A stretch of 64,000 bases of DNA, taken from Streptomyces stelliscabiei (lineage in GTDB: Bacteria; Actinomycetota; Actinomycetes; Streptomycetales; Streptomycetaceae). Where the stretch lies: positions 6,510,001 to 6,574,000 of the forward strand of contig NZ_JADBGF010000001.1 of assembly GCF_014873495.1 (NCBI RefSeq), written 5' to 3'. Shown one piece after another: positions 32,571 to 39,934 of this stretch (the stretch's first letter is position 1; each line of letters starts with the position of its first letter). The notes under the pieces are model-generated. The model had not been told where the DNA came from and did not search any database. It was given only the letters and a program-made list of their open reading frames with translations. The position numbers and the translations under genes are program-made.

Positions 32571-32867
32571 GTGGACGAGCAGGTCGAGGAGGTGCGTCGA
32601 CTCTTGGAGGCGATCGAGCGTCTGGAGCAGATGCAGGACGACGAGGCGTGCGCCAAGGCGGTCACGCAGGTGCTCGATACCTGGCCGGACCACCACGCGC
32701 GCCTGCGGGAGCTGCGCCAGGCGAGGGTCCAGCGGATGAAGGACTCGGGGATGACCTGGCAGCAGATCGGTGACGTCCTGGGCGTGCACGCGACCCGGGC
32801 ACAGCAGATCGCCAAGGGGCTGCGAGGTTCAAAGCGGCCGAAGAAGGACGACGCCGCCGAGGCGTAG
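32571..32867 (+). CDS. Small HTH regulator (sigma region 4-like)
   Basis: This 98-aa protein starts at the GTG at 32571 (GGAGGGAGCG upstream). Residues 1-45 form an acidic helix (DEQVEEVRRLLEAIERLEQM). The second half holds an HTH (KDSGMTWQQIGDVLGVHATR, then QQIAKGLRG) like sigma factor region 4 or a LuxR-type reader, and the end is Lys-rich. It is the only rightward gene between 32 and 49 kb. The two palindromes before it suggest that it represses itself and the leftward Spd-like operon. A strong terminator follows. Confidence 0.8.
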   Translation: MDEQVEEVRRLLEAIERLEQMQDDEACAKAVTQVLDTWPDHHARLRELRQARVQRMKDSGMTWQQIGDVLGVHATRAQQIAKGLRGSKRPKKDDAAEA

Positions 32868-32876
32868 AACGCGCGA

Positions 32877-32913
32877 AGCCCCGCCACCCCAGTCGAGTTG
32901 GGGTGGCGGGGCT
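32877..32913 (+). terminator. Strong 15-bp hairpin between convergent genes
   Basis: Perfect arms agccccgccacccca (32877-32891) and its complement (32899-32913) surround a 7-base loop. It lies between the rightward HTH gene and the end of the leftward early operon, and can serve as terminator for both. Confidence 0.8.
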
Positions 32914-32957
32914 CTCGCGTGTCCGGGGCACACGCTACGCCGTGGTGGCGGGGCACG

Positions 32958-33623
32958 TCAGGCGGCCGCCGACTGCAGGTCGTCGGCCGTGGCCTGGTTG
33001 CCGGGCTGGAGGCGCCGCAGCTCGAGCCACCGGTCCGGCGGGTACAGGCTCAGGCACCAGCCGCACTGCACGGCCCGCCGGATGTCGGCGTAGATCCGGG
33101 AGCCGCAGACCACGCCGGAGGAGTCGACGGCCACGCAGTACCCGAGAAGCAGGGGCGGCTTCGGCTCGTCGAGTTCGTGGCCGGGCTCGGTGACACGCCG
33201 GATACGGGCGACCAGCTGGCGTACCTCCCGCGCGAGTTGCGCGCCCTGCTCCCACTGGGCGATGAAGTGGATGTGGCCGGCCAGGCCTACGGACGCGTCC
33301 CTGACCCGGTGCGCGAGGGACCCGGCGCGCGGGGGAACGGTCTGGTGGCGGGCTTCGCGGATGGCGTCGTGCCAGTCCTCGAGGACGCCGGCGATTCCTC
33401 CGGCGGCGCGGAGGGTGAGGGCCTCCTCGTCCAGGGGCAGCGGCGCCTCGGCCATGCGTACGCGGCCGCCGTACTGGGCGCCGCCGCGTACGCCGGGGAC
33501 GAGCCAGTCCTCCAGTGCCGCCCAGAGGTGGGGCATGGCGGTGATGTGGTCCAGGGTGTCGATAGTGCATGTGGGGCAGAGGCCTTCGTACTGCTGGGTT
33601 GCCTTGCACAGGGTGCAGATCAT
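32958..33623 (-). CDS. Zinc-ribbon protein, last gene of early operon
   Basis: This 221-aa protein starts MICTLCKATQQYEGLCPTCT, a four-Cys zinc ribbon. A helical middle follows, then a second Cys group (GVVCGSRIYADIRRAVQCGWC) and a helical end with a degenerate HTH-like stretch (WLELRRLQPGNQATADDL). The ends-with-zinc layout is common in small prophage proteins of Streptomyces. Function unknown. GGGGAG precedes the ATG at 33623, which overlaps the previous stop. Confidence 0.7.
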   Translation of the reverse strand: MICTLCKATQQYEGLCPTCTIDTLDHITAMPHLWAALEDWLVPGVRGGAQYGGRVRMAEAPLPLDEEALTLRAAGGIAGVLEDWHDAIREARHQTVPPRAGSLAHRVRDASVGLAGHIHFIAQWEQGAQLAREVRQLVARIRRVTEPGHELDEPKPPLLLGYCVAVDSSGVVCGSRIYADIRRAVQCGWCLSLYPPDRWLELRRLQPGNQATADDLQSAAA

Positions 33624-33835
33624 GCGTGCTCCCCTTCCTGCAGATGGTGCGTGGGGTCGTCGGGCCACTCGATGTGGCCGCCTCCGTAGCCGCGGATGAG
33701 GTCTGCGGTGGTGGGGGCGGCCGAGGTCAGCCCGTACTCGGGGTCGTCGATCGCGACGGCCCAGCCGTCGGCCGTCTCGAAGCCGTCCAGCACCTGGTGG
33801 GGCAGGTGCAGACGGAACGGCCGGGACTCGGTCAC
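33620..33835 (-). CDS. 71-aa hypothetical protein
   Basis: This 71-aa protein starts at the GTG at 33835 (GTGA overlap). It opens TESRPFRLHLPHQVLDGF, an acidic mixed fold containing AVAIDDPEYGLTSAAPTTAD, and ends His/Glu-rich. It is a small single-domain protein of the early operon. No family was recognised. Confidence 0.6.
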   Translation of the reverse strand: MTESRPFRLHLPHQVLDGFETADGWAVAIDDPEYGLTSAAPTTADLIRGYGGGHIEWPDDPTHHLQEGEHA

Positions 33836-34083
33836 GGGGCGGCGGGTGGGGTCTCGTGCGAGGCGTCCGGTGGGGCGGAGGTCGGTCGGGCGTGGATGAC
33901 GCCTGGGCGGATCGACTCGTCCCGCACAAGCGGGAGGGAGAAAGCGCTCCACGCGGAGAGGAGTTCGGGAGCCGCGCGGGGCTCAACTGCCTTGGGCCGG
34001 AGGATGTCCTCCAGCTGGGCGAGCGTGTTCGGTTCGGCGGCGATCTCCTGCACCGGGTCCGTGCGGAAGAAGTAGAGCTTCAT
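33832..34083 (-). CDS. 83-aa hypothetical protein
   Basis: This 83-aa protein starts at the ATG at 34083 with GGAGG upstream (MKLYFFRTDPVQEIAAEPNT). The first 35 residues look folded, and the C-terminal part is Pro/Ala-rich. It overlaps both neighbours by 4 bases. Function unknown. Confidence 0.6.
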   Translation of the reverse strand: MKLYFFRTDPVQEIAAEPNTLAQLEDILRPKAVEPRAAPELLSAWSAFSLPLVRDESIRPGVIHARPTSAPPDASHETPPAAP

Positions 34084-34565
34084 CGGGGCCTCCTCGACGG
34101 CGGGCCGTACGGCGACTGCCAGGCCGGCCGGTCGTCGGACGTGAGAACCGGCGGCGGCTGCTCGGACATAGGGGCAGGGGCCTGCGTGACGTCGGGGAGC
34201 CAGTGGCCCATCCGCACCTTGGGCTGGTAGAGCGGCTCGCGGGCGAGGTGCGGCCCGAGGATCTCCAGGGCGCGCTCGATCGGCGTCGGCCTGTAAGGCT
34301 CGGTGAGCGACGCGAGCAGCCCGCGGGGTTCCCAGGTGTCGAAGCCGTCGAGGAACTGGGCCAGGGACTCCTGGTAGCGGCGGGCGGCCTCCTCGGCGTA
34401 GGCGGCTGCGACGAGGCGCTCGATGAAGTCCTGGAAGTGCGTCGAGAGTTCCTCGGGCGGGCTGTCCTCCTCCAGTTCGACGCGGGTGACGCCCTCCACC
34501 GGCTCCCATCCGCCGTCTTCACGGGCGAGCCAGACGTGCGTGAACTCTCCGAATTCCAGTCCCAT
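34080..34565 (-). CDS. 161-aa hypothetical early protein
   Basis: This 161-aa protein starts MGLEFGEFTHVWLAREDGGW. The acidic beta-like start (about 1-40) is followed by a long helical segment (THFQDFIERLVAAAYAEEAA; FLDGFDTWEPRGLLASL) and a Pro-rich end. There are no catalytic or zinc motifs. It is part of the translationally coupled early operon. Confidence 0.6.
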   Translation of the reverse strand: MGLEFGEFTHVWLAREDGGWEPVEGVTRVELEEDSPPEELSTHFQDFIERLVAAAYAEEAARRYQESLAQFLDGFDTWEPRGLLASLTEPYRPTPIERALEILGPHLAREPLYQPKVRMGHWLPDVTQAPAPMSEQPPPVLTSDDRPAWQSPYGPPSRRPR

Positions 34566-34566
34566 G

Positions 34567-34791
34567 TCAGGCCTCCCCGGTGGTCTGTTTGGCGCGCTTG
34601 CGGGCGTGGCGGATGCAGGAGCAGCGACGCGGACAGGCCCACCGGACGTGCCTGTTGCGGTGTTTGCCCCACCAGTGCCGGCCCCGGCCGCATGCGACGT
34701 CGTGGATGACGGCGTCTGGGGTGCAGACCTCTGCCTGGGACCAGCAGTGAGGGGAGTCGCGAGGGTCGTCGGTGATCTGGGCCTGGGCCAT
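34567..34791 (-). CDS. 74-aa Cys/His-rich protein
   Basis: This 74-aa protein has Cys and His residues in HCWSQAEVC, HDVACGRGRHWWGKHRNRH and ACPRRCSCIRH, giving one or two likely zinc knuckles, and a very basic end. It looks like a nucleic-acid-binding protein. The ATG at 34791 follows the upstream stop by 3 bases. Confidence 0.6.
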   Translation of the reverse strand: MAQAQITDDPRDSPHCWSQAEVCTPDAVIHDVACGRGRHWWGKHRNRHVRWACPRRCSCIRHARKRAKQTTGEA

Positions 34792-34794
34792 GGG

Positions 34795-35460
34795 TTAGTC
34801 CTTCGTGGACGGGTTGAGGAGGGCGGCGTGCAGCTCGGCGAGGCGGTGGTCCCACCAGCGGTTGATGAGCGTGCCGAGGGGCGGTGGCCCGGCCTTGACC
34901 CAGTGCTCGTACAGGGCGATGACGCGTTGTACGTCGGCGTCGGACATGCGGCCGAGCGTGGCGGTGATGCGGGCGGCGGGGAGGACCGCGGCGAGCACGG
35001 CGGCCGTGATGTCGTTGACCACCTGGTCGTGTTCGACGGTGAGGTTGTGCTCCGGCCACTGCAGGAGGATGCGGCGGACGGGGTCGGCGATCTGTTCGCG
35101 GAGCCCAGGCGTCTCGATCTCGTCGTGTGGCGGGCGGAGCACCTCGACGTCGTGTGCCGTTCCGGCCGGGCGGTTGCCGTACTTCGCGATCCACTCCTCT
35201 TGCACGCGGCTGGGAGCCGCGGTGGTGGGGGTGAGGCGTTTGGCGGCTGCGCGGGTGGACATGGCGGTCAGGTCGCCGTCGGGCCAGCGGAGGAGGGTCC
35301 ATCCGGGCTCGGGGTAGACGTCGCCGTCGGATGTCTGCAGGACGAGCTGGTGGCCGTCGAAGCGGTGGGTGTCCTCTCCCAGCCACTTGATGAGGTTGGG
35401 GTCGTCGGTGCCGTTCCAGATACGGGTGTCGACGACAGCGGGCACGGTGTGCTGCAGCAC
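34795..35460 (-). CDS. 221-aa hypothetical early protein
   Basis: This 221-aa protein starts at the GTG at 35460. The first 60 residues hold the phrase TRIWNGTDDPNLIKWLGEDT and PEPGWTLLRWPDGDLTAMS, resembling small phage proteins that describe a ligand pocket. The C-terminal half is helical (RILLQWPEHNLTVEHDQVVN). Family not recognised. AAGGA stands upstream of the start, with a 2-base gap to the previous stop. Confidence 0.6.
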   Translation of the reverse strand: MLQHTVPAVVDTRIWNGTDDPNLIKWLGEDTHRFDGHQLVLQTSDGDVYPEPGWTLLRWPDGDLTAMSTRAAAKRLTPTTAAPSRVQEEWIAKYGNRPAGTAHDVEVLRPPHDEIETPGLREQIADPVRRILLQWPEHNLTVEHDQVVNDITAAVLAAVLPAARITATLGRMSDADVQRVIALYEHWVKAGPPPLGTLINRWWDHRLAELHAALLNPSTKD

Positions 35461-35462
35461 GG

Positions 35463-36032
35463 TCAGCCGTCCTTGCGGTAGTTGACGGAGAAGCCGGGCA
35501 GGCCGAGGCCGAAGTCCGGGTCGGCGGAGGCCGGGCGGAGTGGGGCGCGGAGTTCGGTCTCGTCGACGCTGCACATGGGCTGACGGGGTGAGAGGCCGGC
35601 CGGGACGCCAGTCCAGCGGAAGGGCTCGCCGCAGTGCCGGCAGTTGACCCTGATCTCGGCCGTGTAGCCAATCACGGTGGGGTCGTTGTCGCCTGCGGCG
35701 ATGCGGGCGACGCCGACGAAGGCGTCGAAGTCCTCATGCGTGCATGGCCGGTCGGGGTCGATGCGGGGCTGGACGCTGTCCGGGTCGATGGTCAGGTTGC
35801 TGTGTCCCCAGCGGGGTGCGCCGCCGTGGGTGACCTTGTTCCAGCCGGAGCCGTCCTCGTTGTCGATGTAGAACGTCTGGTCCCCGTACGTGACCTCGAC
35901 GACGTCGCGGCGTGTGCCGACGAGATGGCGGGCCCAGTACTGGGGGAAGACGCCGTTGTCGGCGACGATCGCGGTGACGCGGCGGGCCTGGCAGGGCTCG
36001 CCGTTCCAGCGTGTGTCCTGTCGTTCGCTCAT
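35463..36032 (-). CDS. 189-aa hypothetical early protein with zinc pair
   Basis: This 189-aa protein starts MSERQDTRWNGEPCQARRVT. The N-terminal 85 residues are beta-rich (DVVEVTYGDQTFYIDNEDGS). The later half has a Cys group (VNCRHCGEPFRW, then MCSVDE). It ends with GLGLPGFSVNYRKDG. The zinc pair and size match other small proteins of this operon. Function unknown. Confidence 0.6.
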   Translation of the reverse strand: MSERQDTRWNGEPCQARRVTAIVADNGVFPQYWARHLVGTRRDVVEVTYGDQTFYIDNEDGSGWNKVTHGGAPRWGHSNLTIDPDSVQPRIDPDRPCTHEDFDAFVGVARIAAGDNDPTVIGYTAEIRVNCRHCGEPFRWTGVPAGLSPRQPMCSVDETELRAPLRPASADPDFGLGLPGFSVNYRKDG

Positions 36033-36331
36033 GCGGCCTGGTCCTCCTTGAGTGATGCTTCGTTGACGGGTGTGCCGTAGCCGGTGGGGATGCTGAGGGC
36101 CTGGCAGCAGGGGGTGCAGCGGCGGCGGCCGAGGCGGGAAAAGAGGCCGGGCAGCTCCCAGCCGCGGCGGAGTCTGCAGGCGGCGCGCGCGGGAACCAGC
36201 TGGCCCTCGTCGATGGCCGTGCGTAGCTGCTCGGGGGTGATGGCGGGTCCGGCGATGGCGTGGAGGCGCCGCCACTTGCCGCAGGTCAGCCACCAGTGCC
36301 CGGCGTTCTCGTCGATGGGGTGGGCTGTCAT
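36029..36331 (-). CDS. 100-aa zinc-binding hypothetical protein
   Basis: This 100-aa protein starts MTAHPIDENAGHWWLTCGKW. A HTH-like ITPEQLRTAIDEGQLVPARA is followed by LGRRRCTPCCQALSIPTGYG. It is probably a small nucleic-acid-binding protein. Coupled on both sides by ATGA overlaps. Confidence 0.6.
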   Translation of the reverse strand: MTAHPIDENAGHWWLTCGKWRRLHAIAGPAITPEQLRTAIDEGQLVPARAACRLRRGWELPGLFSRLGRRRCTPCCQALSIPTGYGTPVNEASLKEDQAA

Positions 36332-36711
36332 GCCGGACCCCCGGGCCGGTGGAAGGCGGCCGAGAGTGCGGCGAAGGCGTGCTCCTCGGCGGTGGTGAGG
36401 GTGGTGCGTGCTGCGGTCGGCCGGGTGCAGTCGGGGCCATGGACCTCGCCGTCCGTGTGTCGCCAGAACGAGCAGCAGGGAGGCGGTAGTTCGACGGGGG
36501 AGGTCTCGTCGTTGAGTCGCTCCAGTCGCTGCTGTACGGCCTGCTCGCGCCGGGCCTGGGTGTAGCAGCGGCGGGAGAGGGCGCCGAAGAGGTATGCGGT
36601 GAAGAGGCCGAAGAGGCCCAGCCACCAGGTGTGGAGGGCGGTACCCAAGGCCCCGGCGGTGAGGAGCGCGGCGGCGGCCGCGCTGGCGTGGGCGTACATG
36701 CGGGTGGTCAT
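36328..36711 (-). CDS. 127-aa membrane protein
   Basis: This 127-aa protein has two membrane helices near the start (about 8-24 and 30-44), then a helical cytoplasmic part with RRCYTQARREQAVQQRLERL and a Cys/His stretch (PPPCCSFWRHTDGEVHGPDC). It is one of a few membrane proteins of the early operon. Function unknown. Confidence 0.6.
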   Translation of the reverse strand: MTTRMYAHASAAAAALLTAGALGTALHTWWLGLFGLFTAYLFGALSRRCYTQARREQAVQQRLERLNDETSPVELPPPCCSFWRHTDGEVHGPDCTRPTAARTTLTTAEEHAFAALSAAFHRPGGPA

Positions 36712-36911
36712 GGGCTGACCCGGATGATGGCGATGGGGGTGTTGGCGGCGAGCGCCTGGTGGAGTTGACGGAGGCGGAGGAAGGCGCGGGCGTCGCGGCG
36801 GCCGAGGCGTCCGCGAGTGGAGGCGGGCAGGGCGCGCCAGCAGGCGCGGCACAGGTACTGGCCGTGGTTGCGGCGGCCGGCGGTGCAGCCGGGGCACTTG
36901 GGTGTGTTCAT
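36708..36911 (-). CDS. 67-aa zinc-knuckle protein
   Basis: This 67-aa protein starts MNTPKCPGCTAGRRNHGQYL, with a second pair in CRACWRALP. Together they form a clear four-Cys knuckle, followed by an Arg-rich helix (RGRLGRRDARAFLRLRQLHQ). Similar small proteins bind nucleic acid or act as adaptors. It lies just downstream of the ligase-like gene. Confidence 0.65.
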   Translation of the reverse strand: MNTPKCPGCTAGRRNHGQYLCRACWRALPASTRGRLGRRDARAFLRLRQLHQALAANTPIAIIRVSP

Positions 36912-37465
36912 CGGCGCGGCTCCAGGAATGCGAAGTCGCGGGTCTTGATCTTGGCCATGGGGCCGTCGGGGTGGTGGAAGACGAGGCCTTCCCACCTGTG
37001 CCGGCGCAGGAAGTCGGAGATCTCGTCGTACGTCCGGTCGTCGAATTCGACGCGCTCGGCGGTCGCGTGCCGGATGAGCGTGTGCCGCTCCAGCCCTTCC
37101 GGGTTGCCGTTGATCTTCGGCCCGCACAGTTCGTACGTACCGCTCGGCCACTGGCTTCGGATCTCGCGGGCCTCGGCGAGGTACTTGATGAACGACGACT
37201 GCCCGGCGGGCTCCCAGCCGACGGTCTTGCCTGTCCTCTGGTCGTGCTGGACGGCCTGGTATCCGGGCGGGGTGCTCTTGCCGGGCTTGACCTCGCGGCG
37301 CGCCCACCAGGCGCCGGAGTCGTCGAGGAGGATGCACGTGCCGTCGTACTTGCGGGTAGCAAGGCCGTGGCCTTCGAGGACCCACTCGCAGCCGGGTGTG
37401 ACTTCGGGCAGGACGTGGCGGCGGTCGTCGGGGTTGCGGACGAAGAGCGTCGGGATCTTGTTCAT
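36908..37465 (-). CDS. RNA/DNA ligase-like nucleotidyltransferase
   Basis: This 185-aa protein has the covalent nucleotidyltransferase motifs in order: motif I RKYDGTC with likely adenylated Lys39 (37-44), an internal Glu in TYELCGPK (Glu112, motif III-like), motif IV EGLVFHH (159-165) and motif V AKIKTRDF with Lys172/Lys174. It lacks an OB-fold or other C-terminal domain, so it is a minimal form. It resembles the RNA-ligase-like DUF5565 group. It may repair RNA or nicks, for example to counter host tRNA-cutting defence. Confidence 0.82.
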   Translation of the reverse strand: MNKIPTLFVRNPDDRRHVLPEVTPGCEWVLEGHGLATRKYDGTCILLDDSGAWWARREVKPGKSTPPGYQAVQHDQRTGKTVGWEPAGQSSFIKYLAEAREIRSQWPSGTYELCGPKINGNPEGLERHTLIRHATAERVEFDDRTYDEISDFLRRHRWEGLVFHHPDGPMAKIKTRDFAFLEPRR

Positions 37466-37581
37466 CGGTTCCTCCGGCGGTCACGGCGGGTGAGGTAGGC
37501 GATGGAGAGGGCGGCGATCAGGAAGGTGAGCGGGCAGGCGGCGCCGACGTCCTCGGCGCCGCTGATGGCCAGGGAGATCAC
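37462..37581 (-). CDS. 39-aa membrane peptide
   Basis: This 39-aa frame starts at the GTG at 37581, which overlaps the previous stop and follows GGGAGG. It has one membrane helix (about 14-28, CPLTFLIAALSIAYL) and a basic end (TRRDRRRNR). Coupled on both sides. Such tiny membrane peptides are usual in phage early operons and could affect a host membrane protein. Confidence 0.55.
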   Translation of the reverse strand: MISLAISGAEDVGAACPLTFLIAALSIAYLTRRDRRRNR

Positions 37582-38609
37582 GTGGTCCTCCCGAGGAGTT
37601 CGCGGGCCAGTTCGATGGCCGCTGCGGAGGGCCGACCGGGCCCCGTGGCCAGCCACTCGACGGCGTCGGGGTGGTCGCAGCTGCCCCAGATCTGCGCGGC
37701 CGCGCGTGTGGTGGCCGCGCGCCACTTGATCTGTTCGGTCAGCCACCGGCTCAGGGCGCGTGCGACGGTGGGCGGGATGGCGCCGCCCGGGGTCAGCAGA
37801 TCCCCCACACGCGGGGCGGTGTCGAGGAGTTCCACGGCCAGGCCGAGGAGCTGCTCACCAGTCGGCTCGCCGCCGGCGCACTGGGCGATGCAGTCCGGGG
37901 TGCCGTGACCGGGGCAGTCCTCCTTGTGGGAGAAGCCGGCGCGGTGGATGTCGCAGCTGAGCCACTCCGGGGCATGCGCAGGCACGCGCAGGGGGTGTCG
38001 GCAGACGCGGGCGGTCGGGTCTCCTTGCCCGGCCGGTCCGCTGTGGCGGTGGACAGGCGCAGCGGCCGACACGCTTTCGGCGGTGTGGTCAGCGGCGGCG
38101 GGTTGGGTGTCGGCGCGGTGGTCGAGGGCCTGGATCCATCCGGTCGCGTACGCGGCCAGGTCGACGAGCGCGGCCCGCAGGTCGGGATGCCTGCACTCGG
38201 CGAACACCCCGGCTGCGGCGGCGCGTACGACGTGGAGCCAGTCCAGGTGGCCGAACTCGGCGGCCTGGTCGCGCGCCATCTGGGCCACGTCGGCGTCGAT
38301 GGTCTCGGGGTGCTGGCCGGTGCCGTCCGGCAGGCGGTGTTCGTCGCCGCCGAACGCGGTGCGCTGGCGGCCCCGCCGGACCGCGATCTCGCTGAGGACA
38401 CCCTGCAGGCCGGGGCGCGGCGCCCACTGGTCCGAGATGTGACGCAGGGCCTGCGCGACCTGGTGCTGGTCGGTGCCTTCCGTGGCCGCCGCTTCCAGGA
38501 GCACGGTGCCCTGCTTGGGGCCCGGGCGGAGGATGACGTACGCGATAGCCTCGCGGCCGTCCACCACAACCATCCGTGCCTCGGCGCTGCTCTCGTCAGT
38601 GCTGCTCAA
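37578..38609 (-). CDS. 343-aa hypothetical early protein with Cys/His cluster
   Basis: This 343-aa protein starts at the TTG at 38609 (GGAG upstream), which overlaps the previous stop as TTGA. The first 105 residues are a beta/alpha domain (MVVVDGREAIAYVILRPGPK). Next comes a helical part with HPETIDADVAQMARDQAAEF. A Cys/His-rich middle (ARVCRHPLRVPAHAPEWLSC, HKEDCPGHGTPDC) is followed by a helical end. It may have two zinc sites. No enzyme motif was seen. Confidence 0.65.
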   Translation of the reverse strand: MSSTDESSAEARMVVVDGREAIAYVILRPGPKQGTVLLEAAATEGTDQHQVAQALRHISDQWAPRPGLQGVLSEIAVRRGRQRTAFGGDEHRLPDGTGQHPETIDADVAQMARDQAAEFGHLDWLHVVRAAAAGVFAECRHPDLRAALVDLAAYATGWIQALDHRADTQPAAADHTAESVSAAAPVHRHSGPAGQGDPTARVCRHPLRVPAHAPEWLSCDIHRAGFSHKEDCPGHGTPDCIAQCAGGEPTGEQLLGLAVELLDTAPRVGDLLTPGGAIPPTVARALSRWLTEQIKWRAATTRAAAQIWGSCDHPDAVEWLATGPGRPSAAAIELARELLGRTT

Positions 38610-38845
38610 GGGGTGTTCTCCTGCTCTTCCAGGGGGAGCTGGCCGTCCGTGGACGGCGGGGGCTGGTTGAGCGCGCGGCGTACGGCGGCCGCGCTGGGCC
38701 GGACGGTCCGGCCGAGCAGGGCCCGCATCACTGCGCGCTGGTCGGGGCGGAGCTTGCGCCAGCAGCGGCCCCCGATCCGCCGGCCCATGGAGGCCTTGGA
38801 GCGGATGGGCTTGTGGCAGGCCTGGCACTCGACGGGATCTCTCAT
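38606..38845 (-). CDS. 79-aa zinc-finger hypothetical protein
   Basis: This 79-aa protein starts MRDPVECQACHKPIRSKASM, with a single CxxC followed by a Cys in GGRCWRK. It is Arg-rich and ends acidic. The DUF6011-like phrase 'C..C...i.s..s...G..C' is common in small phage and plasmid proteins of Streptomyces. Role unknown. Confidence 0.6.
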   Translation of the reverse strand: MRDPVECQACHKPIRSKASMGRRIGGRCWRKLRPDQRAVMRALLGRTVRPSAAAVRRALNQPPPSTDGQLPLEEQENTP

Positions 38846-39114
38846 GGGATGGCTCCGAGCGGGTCCGGTGCGGGCTGGGGCGGGTAGTTGTCGATCGGGA
38901 TCGGGACGGTTTCGACGAGGCGGGTGCGGCCGCGCACGGTGATCACCTGGGCCCCGTTCTGCAGGGCCTCGAGCAGCTCGGCGTCCTCGGGGTCGTACTC
39001 GCCGCAGACCTCGAGGTCGTCCAGGTCGTCCAGGTCGCGTTCGAGACAGGCGCAGTAGCCGTCCTCGCAGCCGCCGTACGGGCAGTCCACGAAGAACGGG
39101 AGCTGGATGGTCAT
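38842..39114 (-). CDS. 90-aa acidic Cys-containing protein
   Basis: This 90-aa protein starts MTIQLPFFVDCPYGGCEDGY and continues CACLERDLDDLDDLEVCGEY. Four or five Cys in the first 40 residues suggest metal binding, and it is strongly acidic overall. A DNA-mimic or anti-defence role is possible but unproven. Confidence 0.55.
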   Translation of the reverse strand: MTIQLPFFVDCPYGGCEDGYCACLERDLDDLDDLEVCGEYDPEDAELLEALQNGAQVITVRGRTRLVETVPIPIDNYPPQPAPDPLGAIP

Positions 39115-39338
39115 GCCGCCTCACCTCGCGGTCCCGGGCGGGGCGGTGTCTTGGCATGGCGGCGGATGGCAGCGCCGACGACGAACCCGGACAGGGCGTC
39201 GCTGAGGTCGGCCAGATGGGCGGCCTGCTCGTCTGCGCTGCAGGGCGTGATGTGGGCGGGCAGTGCCGGGCGGGCTCCGCCGAACTGCCCTGTCGGGGTG
39301 TCCTCCGCGGGCATCTCGTGCGTCTCGGCCGTGTTCAC
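39111..39338 (-). CDS. 75-aa hypothetical protein
   Basis: This 75-aa protein starts MNTAETHEMPAEDTPTGQFG. A disordered head is followed by one helical segment (ADEQAAHLADLSDALSGFVV) and a basic end. Coupled on both sides. No family was recognised. Confidence 0.55.
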   Translation of the reverse strand: MNTAETHEMPAEDTPTGQFGGARPALPAHITPCSADEQAAHLADLSDALSGFVVGAAIRRHAKTPPRPGPRGEAA

Positions 39339-39934
39339 GCTCCACCCCCAGCCGCCGGGAGGCTGCGCCTGGTGGAGCGCATCGGCTCGTCGGTGAGGTG
39401 AGGGCCGGCCATACAGCCCGGCTCACGGCAGTCGGACAGCGTGTAGCCGACCGGGGCACGCCCGTGGTGTGCGGTGAAGGCCACGCGGCGGGCGTTGTGG
39501 CTGCGGCCCTCGGCGAACAGCTGGGGCATACGGCCGCAGTAGGGGCCGGTCCAACGGACGTGGCCCTGGCCGTAGGTCTCGGTGTAGAGGGCGAGGGTCT
39601 GGGCGACCGTGCGGGAGGGGTTCGGCCGAACGGCCTTCGGGATGTTCCAGTCCAGCCGGATGAGCCGGATCGTCGGTGCGCTGAGCCCCACCTCAGCGGT
39701 GATCTCGGCGCAGGTGGCGCCCTGCAGGAGCAGGACGGCGACCTGCTGCTCGAGGCGGGCCTTGTCCTCCGGCGTGTACCGGTAGCCGGGCCCGACGGGC
39801 AGCGGGATCTTGTAGGCCTTGCGGGTGGCCGAGACGACGTGAGCGGACACACCGAGCTGCCGCATGACGGTGTCGTACGTCGCCCCCTGGTACAGCAGTT
39901 CGGCGACGTCGGCGCGGGGGTGTTCTTTCCTCAT
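39335..39934 (-). CDS. Protein with duplicated HTH and degenerate HNH-like domain
   Basis: In this 199-aa protein, residues 8-45 (ELLYQGATYDTVMRQLGVSA) and 64-100 (VLLLQGATCAEITAEVGLSA) are two related HTH units, an internal duplication. The C-terminal part (RWTGPYCGRMPQLFAEG, ARRVAFTAHHGRAPVG, CREPGCMAGPHL) follows the HNH_3-like pattern but lacks the central catalytic His-Asn pair. It is found as a hypothetical protein in many Streptomyces mobile elements. It probably binds DNA, and cutting is uncertain. Confidence 0.7.
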   Translation of the reverse strand: MRKEHPRADVAELLYQGATYDTVMRQLGVSAHVVSATRKAYKIPLPVGPGYRYTPEDKARLEQQVAVLLLQGATCAEITAEVGLSAPTIRLIRLDWNIPKAVRPNPSRTVAQTLALYTETYGQGHVRWTGPYCGRMPQLFAEGRSHNARRVAFTAHHGRAPVGYTLSDCREPGCMAGPHLTDEPMRSTRRSLPAAGGGA

